Below, in pieces: positions 10,080 to 18,734 of a DNA stretch of 64,000 bases. The position numbers and the translations under genes are program-made. The notes under the pieces were generated by a model, which saw only the letters and a list, made by a program, of their open reading frames with translations, ran no database searches and was not told the DNA's origin. The stretch lies in contig NW_013657632.1 in the NCBI RefSeq assembly GCF_000142905.1, forward strand, positions 59,026 to 123,025. The letters are read 5' to 3'. Source of the stretch: Thecamonas trahens ATCC 50062 (taxonomy: Eukaryota; Apusozoa; Apusomonadida; Apusomonadidae). The first letter of the stretch is position 1; each line of letters opens with the position of its first letter.

Positions 10080-10566
10080 ATGGCAGCGCGCGAGACAGTG
10101 GTGGTCAAGTCCATCCAGATGACTGACGAGCAGCGTGACTACGCCATCGACTGCGCAACCAACGCCCTCATTGTACGGAGCGTCAGAGGGGGAGGCAGGG
10201 AGGGGCGGGGGGGGGGAGGGGGGGAGGGGAGGGGGGAAGTAGGAATGGAGGGGGAAGGAAGGGGGGGAGGGAGGGAGGCGCAGCAGTGCTGAGGCAGGTT
10301 GTGTGCACGAGCCCGGTGGGAGAGACTGACGGTGGCGGCGACGGGGGGAAACGGGCGGGAAACGCGGGGCGGGCGACGGACAGGACTTTAACAACGAGCA
10401 TGACATGGCGTCGTCGATCAAGTACAAGTTTGACGACTTTTACGCGCCGACCTGGCACTGCATTGTCGGCCGCAACTTTGGCTCCCATGTCACCCACGAG
10501 GTTGACCACTTTATCTACTTTTACATCGGACAGATGGGCTTCCTCCTGTTCAAGACCGGAAGCTAG
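10080..10566 (+). CDS. DYNLL: Dynein light chain LC8
   Basis: LC8 is the dimeric hub light chain of cytoplasmic and axonemal dynein and of other complexes. Exon 1 is 10080..10172 (31 codons; [30 protein letters not shown]), exon 2 is 10384..10566; the intron starts GTACGG and ends ACAG, and is full of G runs. The second exon carries the target-groove strand and hallmark [20 protein letters not shown] and [17 protein letters not shown], nearly identical to animal LC8. Spliced length is 91 aa against 89 in animals. The TAG stop shares a CTAG with the stop of the convergent IQ-motif gene. Confidence 0.96.
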
Positions 10567-11396
10567 AGCCGAGTAAAGCCCGCAACCGCCCGCTGCATCT
10601 TGACCAGCGCCGTAGCCCTCAGCCGCCATGCATAGTACTGCTTCGCGAGCTCATACTTGCCCTCGTCAGCCTCGAGCGTCCGCCGATCGTACGGCGCCCG
10701 CCCAGTGTGCTGCCAGGCGAGCGTGCCGTAGAGTCGCTCGCCGAGCGACAGTTTGGCCCGCCACGCCCTCCGCCGGCCCGCGACCTCCTCCAGCAGCGGA
10801 GCAGTCTCGCGATACGTCTTCCATCCCCGCCACACAGCCTGGATTCGGGCTGCGGCTTGGCTCCGCGTCGCCCTAGCCTGCGCAGCCGCCCGCCAGCGGG
10901 CCCACGCGCGAGTGACCACCCGCGAAGCAACCTGCGCCGAGACCTGTGCGCCCGCTCGCGCCACGGCCACCTTGGCCGCGGTCGACGACGTCAGCCTCGG
11001 CGCCCGCGACCGGTTTGTTGGTGATGGTGCCAGCTGCCGCCGTGCTGCCCGCCGCGCCAGCGCCCGCGCTACGCCTGGAAACGCTGCCGACGGCGACGCC
11101 GGCAGCGCAGGCGCCGCCGACGACTTTGGCGCGCTCGCCACTCCTGCACCTACGCCGGCACCGCCCCGGTCCTGCCCGCTCGCGTTGCGGCTGCTCTCGA
11201 GCGCAGCAAGTGGAAGCGGTGCAAGGACGCTTCGCGGAAGAGCTACTGTGTCGAGGCATGCCCGCGGCTCGCTGTCGAGCACCTCGGTCAGCTGCGCGTA
11301 CAGTGCGCCGAGGACCGAGGCGTGGCGCTCGATCTCGGCTGCGATGGCGGCCTCGATGGCGGCAACGGCCGCGGCACGGTCGCTGGCGGCAGCCAT
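10563..11396 (-). CDS. IQ-motif protein, hypothetical
   Basis: A 277-aa alanine/arginine-rich protein. It has a helical N-terminus ([18 protein letters not shown]), a middle of low complexity, and one clear IQ motif ([17 protein letters not shown]) that would bind calmodulin or a myosin-type light chain, with a second weak copy near the end ([12 protein letters not shown]). The chosen ATG at 11396 leaves a 96-bp divergent promoter to the F-box gene; an upstream in-frame ATG at 11492 would abut the neighbour's start codon exactly. Its stop codon lies within the CTAG shared with LC8. No family beyond IQ could be assigned. Confidence 0.6.
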   Translation of the reverse strand: MAAASDRAAAVAAIEAAIAAEIERHASVLGALYAQLTEVLDSEPRACLDTVALPRSVLAPLPLAALESSRNASGQDRGGAGVGAGVASAPKSSAAPALPASPSAAFPGVARALARRAARRQLAPSPTNRSRAPRLTSSTAAKVAVARAGAQVSAQVASRVVTRAWARWRAAAQARATRSQAAARIQAVWRGWKTYRETAPLLEEVAGRRRAWRAKLSLGERLYGTLAWQHTGRAPYDRRTLEADEGKYELAKQYYAWRLRATALVKMQRAVAGFTRL

Positions 11397-11492
11397 CCTG
11401 CTGGCGTTGCCGCTGCCGTCGGCGGTGCATGCACCTCCTAGCGCTGTCGCCGCAGGCCTTTCGCCCGCAGCGTGGCCCACTGCTCTCTGCAT
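11397..11492. promoter_or_regulatory. very short bidirectional promoter region (IQ gene / F-box gene)
   Basis: The likely starts of two divergent genes lie 96 bp apart, so both promoters must fit here or inside the opposing coding sequence. If the longer IQ-gene start is used, the two ATG codons are adjacent (11492 minus, 11493 plus) and nothing separates them. No motif was identified. Confidence 0.35.
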
Positions 11493-12950
11493 ATGGCGGC
11501 GAGTCGAGTGGCCGGTGGCGTGGCGCCTGTGCCACGCGCCGAGCGCCCGCCAGGGGCAAGCCTCCTTGCGCTGCCTGCAGAGGTTCTGGTTGTTGTGATG
11601 GACGCGCTTCCGCTGCAGTCTGTCCTGGCGCTCCGTGCGACGTCGCGGCGACTGCACGAGGTAGTCCCGTTGGCGTCGCGGTGGTGGCGCGGCCCTGCGC
11701 TTGTCCTGGCGCCTGCCGCCGGTGCGGCCAGCCCGGCTTCCGTCGCCGCCGTCCTCGCCAACCGCCTTCCTGCCCGTCACCTCGATGTACTGCGGCTAGC
11801 GCCAGCCAAGCAAGTCGCGCTTGGGCATGCGCTGGATGACGTTGGCGTAGTCCTTGGCCGGCTCCGTAAGCTGGCTGTGTGCGAGCCGGCCGCCGCCGCG
11901 TGGGCGGCTGCCCAAGGCTCCGTCCTCGACCTCCACGTCGCCCAGCTGGCGATGAAGGCGGAGCGGAGGTGGGGAGACGAGCTGCTGAGTGACGCCACCC
12001 ACTCGCTGGTGGTCTCGTCTGGACTGGCGCGGGCGACCATGTACGGATATCCGCGGCTCGACGACTTGGTAGTGGCGGCGGGCAGTCTGGTGCGGCTCGA
12101 TTTGTCCGGTGTCATCCTCGGCGTCGGGCTCGCCTCGGACCTCTGCCCGTCGTTCACCGTCCTGAAAAGTCTTACTCTCAACATCGTGAGACTTACAGAA
12201 CTTGTGGGGCTTGTGGTTCCGCGAACGCCGGCCCTCTCTGTCTTGCGCGTTGCCGGCAAGCTTGTGGCGTCACACAAAGACGACGACATGGCGCTGATCC
12301 TAGCGTGGGTGGCGGCCGAAGACGCCAAGTCCGGCGGGCAAGGACTGCGACAGCTAGAGGTCAACTCGAGCAAGCATGTGAGCTGGAGCGCCGTTCGTGC
12401 GCTCATGATTGGCATGCCCCAGCTTCGCGTCGTCGGCATGCGGGATGTCCACTCGACGATGGACGGCAACGCGCGATGCATCGAGGTTGCTGATAACAGC
12501 GAGCTTGCGAGCTTGGATCTCTCGTTCAACAAGCTCCTCCAGCATTGGCGACAGAACGTTGTGCTTGAAGGCTTGGTGCGACTCGACGTGTCGTACTGCT
12601 CGTTGCCGCGGGTGGCGCTGATCATGGTGCTCGAGGCGACGCCTGCGCTCGAAGCGCTCGAGGCGCGTGGCGAGTTTGCGGTCTCGGACTCGCTGGTCGA
12701 CGATCTGAGTGATGTGTGGCAGAGCTCGCGGCTGCGGTACGTGGACGTTTCTGGGCGCGGTGGACGGATAACGGTCCGTGGGCTAGTTGCATGGCTGGAG
12801 CAGCTGGCGCAGATCAAGGTGCTTGACGTGCGCGGGCATGCCAAGCTGATGCGGCACGACGAGCTGGCGGACGCGCTGCGGGAAGAGTTTCCGCAAGTTG
12901 TAGTGAGGCTCGGGGGCAGCGGGGAGCGGAAGCATTTATCGTCTTGCTAG
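11493..12950 (+). CDS. F-box/leucine-rich-repeat protein
   Basis: Probable substrate receptor of an SCF ubiquitin ligase. Residues about 22-60 form an F-box (LLALPAEVLVVVMDALPLQS, then LRATSRRLHEVV), the Skp1-binding module. The remainder has irregular leucine-rich repeats, for example LVRLDLSGVIL, LASLDLSFNKLLQ, LVRLDVSYCSLP and IKVLDVRGHAKL. The start is ATG 11493 (CATATGGCGGCG); the frame is open a few codons further without another ATG. Length is 485 aa, ordinary for the class. The substrate is unknown. Its TAG stop shares CTAG with the stop of convergent MLH1. Confidence 0.8.
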   Translation: MAASRVAGGVAPVPRAERPPGASLLALPAEVLVVVMDALPLQSVLALRATSRRLHEVVPLASRWWRGPALVLAPAAGAASPASVAAVLANRLPARHLDVLRLAPAKQVALGHALDDVGVVLGRLRKLAVCEPAAAAWAAAQGSVLDLHVAQLAMKAERRWGDELLSDATHSLVVSSGLARATMYGYPRLDDLVVAAGSLVRLDLSGVILGVGLASDLCPSFTVLKSLTLNIVRLTELVGLVVPRTPALSVLRVAGKLVASHKDDDMALILAWVAAEDAKSGGQGLRQLEVNSSKHVSWSAVRALMIGMPQLRVVGMRDVHSTMDGNARCIEVADNSELASLDLSFNKLLQHWRQNVVLEGLVRLDVSYCSLPRVALIMVLEATPALEALEARGEFAVSDSLVDDLSDVWQSSRLRYVDVSGRGGRITVRGLVAWLEQLAQIKVLDVRGHAKLMRHDELADALREEFPQVVVRLGGSGERKHLSSC

Positions 12951-15393
12951 CACCGCTCGAAGATCTTGTACAAGTTCTCTAGCGCAGCGATCTGGAGAAC
13001 GGTACCGTCGGTGGCAAAGCGCGACGGCGGGAAAACGATGAGCGAAGCGCGGGGAAGAGGACGTGCTCGATGGCCCATGCTAGGGTCGCTTGCGAGCCGG
13101 GCATGACGGCCTCGTCGAGGTGCTGCTCGGGCTTGATGGCGTAGAGCTGCGCAAGGGCGGTGAGAAAGGTGGCAAAGCAGGGAAGCTCGGCCGACCAGTC
13201 GACACTGTTGCCGAGCTGGAGGAGGAAGGCCGGGACGGCCCACATGGGCGGAAGAACCGAGGGGAGGAGCTGCGGAAGAGCGACGAGCGCGGCAGCGTCG
13301 GTGTCAATGACGACGCCAAAGTACTCTTCGAGCATCTCGGCCTTGGAAACGAGAAAGTCGGCGGTAGCAAGGGCGAGGACGTCCTTGGGCCCGTCGTCGG
13401 GCGACCAGCCTGAGGCGCGGTCGTCGAGGGCGATAGTGACGAGGTCGGCGAGCTTTGGCTTGTTGGAAAAGACAAAGCGCGGAAAGGCACCAAAGCCAGC
13501 AAGGCCGAGCTGGTAGTAGAGCGCCTGGCTGAGCTTGGGCAGGTCGAGGAGGTAGAGCTTGGTTTCGTGCTGGACGAGCGCGTATGAGGCGTCGACGCAG
13601 CCGACAAACTTGTGACGGCGAAAGACGGCTGAGAGCCCGGCGTGCTCGTCGGCCATGACTTCCTCGCAGAGAGAAAGGACCGACATGAGGACGATCGACG
13701 GTGGCGGCGCCAAGATGCGCTTGCCACTAGCATTACTCGATGCAGGCGCCCGCGGCGCGGCGGGCGCCTTGGCCTTTTGGGCGGCAGACGTCTTGGCCCG
13801 CTTGGGCGGCGACGGAGACGGCGCGCGCGCCGAGCGCGCAGCCGGCCGCGGCGGTGACGGCGAGCGGCGACGCTTGCGGGGAGCCGGCTGCTGGTTGGAC
13901 TCTTCCGGCGGAGGCGACGGGGCGCGGCGAAGGGTACCTGAACGGCGGGAGGACGAGAGCGGTGCTGGATCGGCGGCGCGGGCAGTGCCCGGCGGCGTCG
14001 GTCGCGCGTCTTCGGGTGTGGTCTCGGGCGAGGCAAAGAGGACATTCGGCTGGATGAGCTCGGCGGGCGTCGGGGCGTAAGGCGCGGTGGAGCCGGATGA
14101 TGTCACGGCTGGCGGCTCTGGCTGCGACTTGTGGACAAAGGCGTCCATGGTCTGCGAGCGATGGTCAACGCGAACCATGTGCTGCGGGGCGAGCTTGCTC
14201 GACGACGACGAGACGCGGCCGGCCGAGACCGGCTTGAGAGCCTCAAGGTCAGAAGCGGGGGCAGCCGCGGGCTGCTTCGGTGCGACGTCCGCAGCTGCTT
14301 GCGAAAAGGTTGGAAGCACAGCCTGCGAGTAAAAGGTGCGCGAGGCGTTGGCGTCGAGGAGGGCGGCGCGAATAGCGTCGGTGATGAGCGACACGATCTC
14401 GTCTTCGTGCATAAAGTGGACCTGCTTCTTGGTCGGGTGGACGTTGACGTCGACGGTCTCAGGTGGAAGCGCAATGTCGAGGTAGACAAATGGGTGGGCC
14501 TTTTTGGGCAGGTACTCGGAGAAGAGGGCTTTGATGGCCTTGCGGACCGAGGGCACATCGACGGAGCGCGAGTTGACAAACAGGACCGAGACCTCTTTCT
14601 TGGACGAGTAGTTTGCGTTGGAGACAAAGCCTGCAACCGAGGCGCCGTACTCGTTGGCGGCCGGCACGTCGATGCGGAGAAGCTCGCGCGAGAGCTCTGT
14701 GCCGTACAGCAGGGCGATGTTGTCCTTGACCGAGGCGCCGGTCTGGGTGTTGAGGACGGCGCGGGTGTCGCCAAACTTCTTGAGTGAGAAGGCAACGCCT
14801 GCGTTGCGGAGCGCGTAGCGGGTGAGCACGTCCAGGACTCTGTTGAACTCTTCCGAAGTCGACTTGAGGGCCTTCCGCCGCGTTTTGACGTTGTAGAACA
14901 AGTCCTCGACCTTGATCGTCGTCCCGGTGTTGCCGGCGGTCGGCTTGGCCTTGCCCAGCAGCTTGCCGTCGGCAAACGAGCCAGCAAACGCGCACTGGGC
15001 CTCGGGCGTCTTGGAGGTGATGGTCACGTGTGCCACGTGCGAGATCGAGGCCAGCGCCTCGCCGCGAAAGCCAAAGGTGCCGATCGACTTGAGGTCGTCG
15101 AAGGTGGTGAGCTTCGAGGTGGCGAACCGCTGGCAGACGAGCGGAAAGTCGTCGAGCCGGATGCCGTGACCGTTGTCGGTGATCTGTAGGACCTTGAGCC
15201 CGCCGCCCTTAACCACCACAGAGATGGAGGACGAGCCTGCATCGAGGGCGTTCTCCACAAGCTCTTTGAGCGCGTTGGCCGGCCGCTCGATGACCTCGCC
15301 GGCGGCAATGCGGTCGACGACGGTCTTGTCGAGCGCCTGAATGGGCCTATGCTCCAGAGTGTCTGTCTCACCTGCACCGGAAGACGCCGCCAT
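12947..15393 (-). CDS. MLH1: DNA mismatch repair protein MLH1
   Basis: MutL homologue; dimerises with PMS-type partners and couples mismatch recognition to strand removal. The N-terminal GHKL ATPase shows ELVENALDAG (about 43-53), DNGHGI (about 73-78) and GFRGEALASISHVAHVTI (about 108), followed by the transducer domain with VDVNVHPTKKQVHF. A proline/serine/lysine-rich linker leads to the dimerisation domain, which ends LYKIFERC, the MLH1-specific C-terminus (human ends LYKVFERC). The last 35 codons are one frame away from the rest: adding one T to the TTTT run at about 13034-13040 gives RSSFFPPSRF, aligning without gaps to human RSHILPPKHF. This looks like an undercalled homopolymer. Intact length would be about 815 aa. 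Confidence 0.93.
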
Positions 15394-15627
15394 GGTGGGC
15401 AAAGGGAGGGGTGGGGGAAGGGGGGGGTGGGGTGGTTGGGTGTGTTGATTCTGACCGTGAACGGAAAAAGGTCGTGTTTCTGTGTGGCGGGGCGAGGTGG
15501 TGTGCGGGAGGGAAAGTTGGACGAGAACGTTCGTACGAAGCAAGTTGGTCGAGCGGCGAAGGGAAGAGGGGACACGGCGGGGACCGGCGGGGATGGACAA
15601 GAGCACACCCATCTTCCAAACTCAAAC
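15394..15627. promoter_or_regulatory. divergent promoter region MLH1 / CCT2
   Basis: Between the MLH1 start codon and the proposed CCT2 start codon there are 234 bases containing G/C runs. If the proposed single-codon first exon of CCT2 is right, this region serves both genes. No core-promoter element was identified. Confidence 0.3.
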
Positions 15628-17847
15628 TATGGTACGCTTGGCATAGCTTGCAACTCTCAACGAGCATGTGGGGGGAAGGGGGAGAAAGGCCGAACGATGC
15701 GTCGCGGGGGGGGGGGAGGGGGGTGGTCGGTCGCTTTGGCGCCTCGTGTGGCTTGGATCGCGCGAAGAGTGCGAGGGTGTGAGACGCCGGTGCTGTGGAC
15801 GCAGGACGAGAGAGATTGAGTGGAGCACAGGGCTAGGGCTATCACAAGCAAAGTGCCTCGCTTTCTTTGCTGTGTATGCGCGCAAAGGGTGAACTAGCGT
15901 GTTTGGGGGGGAGGAAGGGTGGGAGAGGGCCGCAAAGGAGGGTAGATTTCTGGCGCGGACCAGCGCGAAAGGTCGCGTCGGCACCGTATGGGGAAGGAGA
16001 TAGGCGGCGGTTGCATGGGTGAAGTGAGCCAAGGCACGTCCATACGTTGCCTCTCGGGCCAGGTCTGCGAGGGTGGTGAGCGCATGTTGTGGCGGGGTGT
16101 GCAGGCGAGGCGCGGGTCTGTGAGGGTGGGGCGATAATCCTCGAGTTTTTTGCGGGTGCGCAGGAGGATGGGACGGAGAAGGGCACGCGCGACTCACGAG
16201 GCAGGCTCGGGTGGTGGATGTATTATGGTGGGAGGATAGGCGAGCTTTGGACTGCAACCTGTGCAGATTCTTGGCGACCAGGGCTCTGAGGAGCGCGGGT
16301 CGCTCGCGCGGCTGTCGTCGTTTGTGGGCGCGATTGCGATTGGCGACCTCGTCAAGACGACGCTCGGCCCCAAGGGTATGGACAAGATCCTGCAGTCTGA
16401 AGGGATGGGCGCATCGCAGCGCGGTTCGATCACGGTGACGAACGACGGAGCGACGATTCTCAAGTCTGTCCTGGTGGACAACCCTGCTGCGAAGATTCTC
16501 ATTGAGATCTCCAAGGTGCAGGACGATGTTGTGGGCGACGGGACGACGTCTGTGTGCGTGCTTGCGTCGCGGCTGCTGCGCGAGGCGGAGCAGCTTGTTA
16601 ACCAGCGGATCCACCCGCAGGTGATCATCCAAGGCTTCCGCAAGGCTGCGGAGGTGGCGAAGGACGCGCTCGTGGAGTTTGCGAACCTGCGCGACGCTGA
16701 GGACACCGACGGTGTGCGCAACGACTTGCTCAACATTGCGCGGACGACGCTCTCGTCCAAGGTTGTCTTCCACGACAAGAACTTTTTCGCGGAGATGTGC
16801 GTGGATGCTGTGATGCGGCTGCGCGGTTCGACGGACCTGGAGGCGATCCAGATCATCAAGAAGACTGGCGGCTCTCTGCGTGAGTCGTTCCTTGCCGAGG
16901 GCTTTATTCTCGAGAAGAAGATTGGTGTCGGCCAGCCGAAGCGGATCGAGAACGCTCGGATTATGGTGGCGAACACGGCCATGGACACGGACAAGGTCAA
17001 GATCTTCTCGACCCGCGTCCGCGTGGACGAGTCTGCCAAGGTTGCCGAGATTGAGGCTGCCGAGAAGGACAAGATGCGTGCCAAGGTGGAGAAGATCCTC
17101 GCGCACGACATCAACGTCTTTATCAACCGCCAGCTCATCTACAACTACCCGGAGGAGATCTTTGCCGACAACGGAGTGATGGCCATTGAGCACGCCGACT
17201 TTGACGGCATCGAGCGGCTGGCCATGGTGACCGGCGCCGAGATTGTGTCGACGTTTGACCATCCGGACAAGGTGACGCTTGGCTCGTGCGACCTCATTGA
17301 GGAGATTCTCATTGGCGAGTCCAAGATGATCCGGTTCTCGGGCGTCGCCGAGGGCGCTGCCTGCACCATTGTGCTCCGCGGCGCGTCCAAGCAGCTTCTG
17401 GATGAGGCCGAGCGCTCGCTCCATGACGCGCTCTGCGTCCTCTCGCAGGCCATCGGCGAGCCGCGCACCATCTACGGTGGCGGTGCATCCGAAATCCACA
17501 TGGCTGCCGCCGTCGAGGCTGCCGCCTCGGTCCAGGGTGACAAGCAGGCGCTCGCCATGGAGGCCTTTGCGCGCGCGCTCCGCCAGATGCCCACCATCCT
17601 GGCCGACAACGCCGGCTACGACTCGGCCCAGCTTGTCGCCGAGCTCAAGGCTGCCCACGCCTCGGGCTCCTCCTCGGCTTGCCTCGACATGTACAACGGG
17701 TGCATCGGCGACGCCATCGACCTCGGCGTCCTCGAGTCGTACAAGGTCAAGTCCTCGGTCGTGTCCTCGGCCGCCGAGGCTGCCGAGATGATTCTCCGTG
17801 TCGACGACGTCATCCGCCAGCCGGTTCGCCAGCGTGCCCAGGAGTAA
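15628..17847 (+). CDS. CCT2: T-complex protein 1 subunit beta (CCT2)
   Basis: Beta subunit of the cytosolic TRiC/CCT chaperonin that folds actin and tubulin. The main exon (16267..17847) begins [19 protein letters not shown], matching the yeast CCT2 start (VQIFGDQVTEERAENARL), and holds the group II chaperonin signatures [32 protein letters not shown] and [17 protein letters not shown]2-specific blocks such as [16 protein letters not shown] and [20 protein letters not shown] separate it from other subunits. No ATG precedes in frame; an acceptor (GTGCAG) abuts the exon at 16266. The best first exon is a lone ATG at 15628..15630 followed by GTACGC, as in RPS18, giving a 636-nt intron and about 527 aa. 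That exon is inference; the main exon is secure. Confidence 0.9.
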
Positions 17848-17923
17848 GTATCCGTATGCTGTCGCGCTAAACCATTGTTCGTGTCTTTGTGTCTGTCTCT
17901 GTTTACGGGGTGGGGGGGAGCGA

Positions 17924-18528
17924 CTACTCGGCGGCTTCCTCGCGCTGCTGGCGGATGGCCGGGATGTTCTCAAAGAGGCGCTGTTGAGAATTGAGAAAAG
18001 GCAGGAAGGAGGCGGGGAGTGGTGAGTGCGAGAGAGAGAAGGGGCGCAAGGGGGAGGGGAGGTTACAAGGGAGGTGGGGAGGGGGGGGGGAGAGGGGGAG
18101 GAGGGGGGGGGAAGAGGAGGATGCGGGCTGGCGGGGGGGGAGGAGGGGGGGTGGGGAGGGAGGGATGGGGGGAGAGGAATAGCGACGCCGCGGCAAGGGC
18201 GAGCAAGTACAGGGGTCCTAGGACAAGGTGTCCACATGGTGCGTAGCGTGGCGCGTGCAACGGGAGCACGGGCAGGGCTGGAGGCCTGGAGGAAGGGGGG
18301 GGTGGGGGCAGGGACGGCGGGAGCAAATTTGTGACGCGGCCAGGGGGAGGGCGGGGGAGGCAAGGCAGCAGAGGCACGTACATCCTTGTTCTTGCCCCAG
18401 TAGAAGCCGTCGATGACGTTGCCAAGGACCATCTCGGTGGCAATGGCGCCGCCGGCAATGAGGACAGCAAAGGTGGAGGTGCGCTTGAGGAGGGTGCGGT
18501 AGACGGTGGACGCGAGCTTGGGATCCAT
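17924..18528 (-). CDS. QCR9: Cytochrome bc1 complex subunit 9 (QCR9/UQCR10)
   Basis: Small single-span subunit of respiratory complex III in the mitochondrial inner membrane. Exon 1 (18528 down to 18382) encodes 49 residues: MDPKLASTVYRTLLKRTSTF, then the membrane span around AVLIAGGAIATEMVLGN and FYWGKNKD. Exon 2 (17980 down to 17924) encodes RLFENIPAIRQQREEAAE and stop. The donor is GTACGT and the acceptor CAACAG. The spliced product is 67 aa, the usual size (yeast 66, human 63), with the family pattern Y-x3-(F/L)-(F/L)-(K/R)-R-x-(S/A)-x-F before the membrane helix. The 401-nt intron is C-run-rich in the sense strand. Too short and too split for simple ORF calling. Confidence 0.88.
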
Positions 18529-18734
18529 GTTGAGAGGTCGGAGGCGAGTGTAGCGGGTCGTCGGTGGCGAGTCGTTGGCCGAGCGGGCCGCGTGTGGGTG
18601 GGGAGTGGAGGTCGTTCTCCGTCAGCGGCGGACGGGCGGAGGGCAGACGAAGGAAGTAGAGCTGGCGGGCCTGGGCCCGTGCGAGACACCTGACGTTGCT
18701 TGGGGCGGCTTGATACAGCAGCTGGGCGAGCAAG

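Noticed and set aside
15622-18528. A 968-codon open frame on the minus strand across the CCT2 gene
   Set aside because: It lies antisense to the strongly conserved CCT2 exon. Only its first 49 codons (18382-18528) are real, as QCR9 exon 1, and the rest mirrors CCT2 codons and intron.
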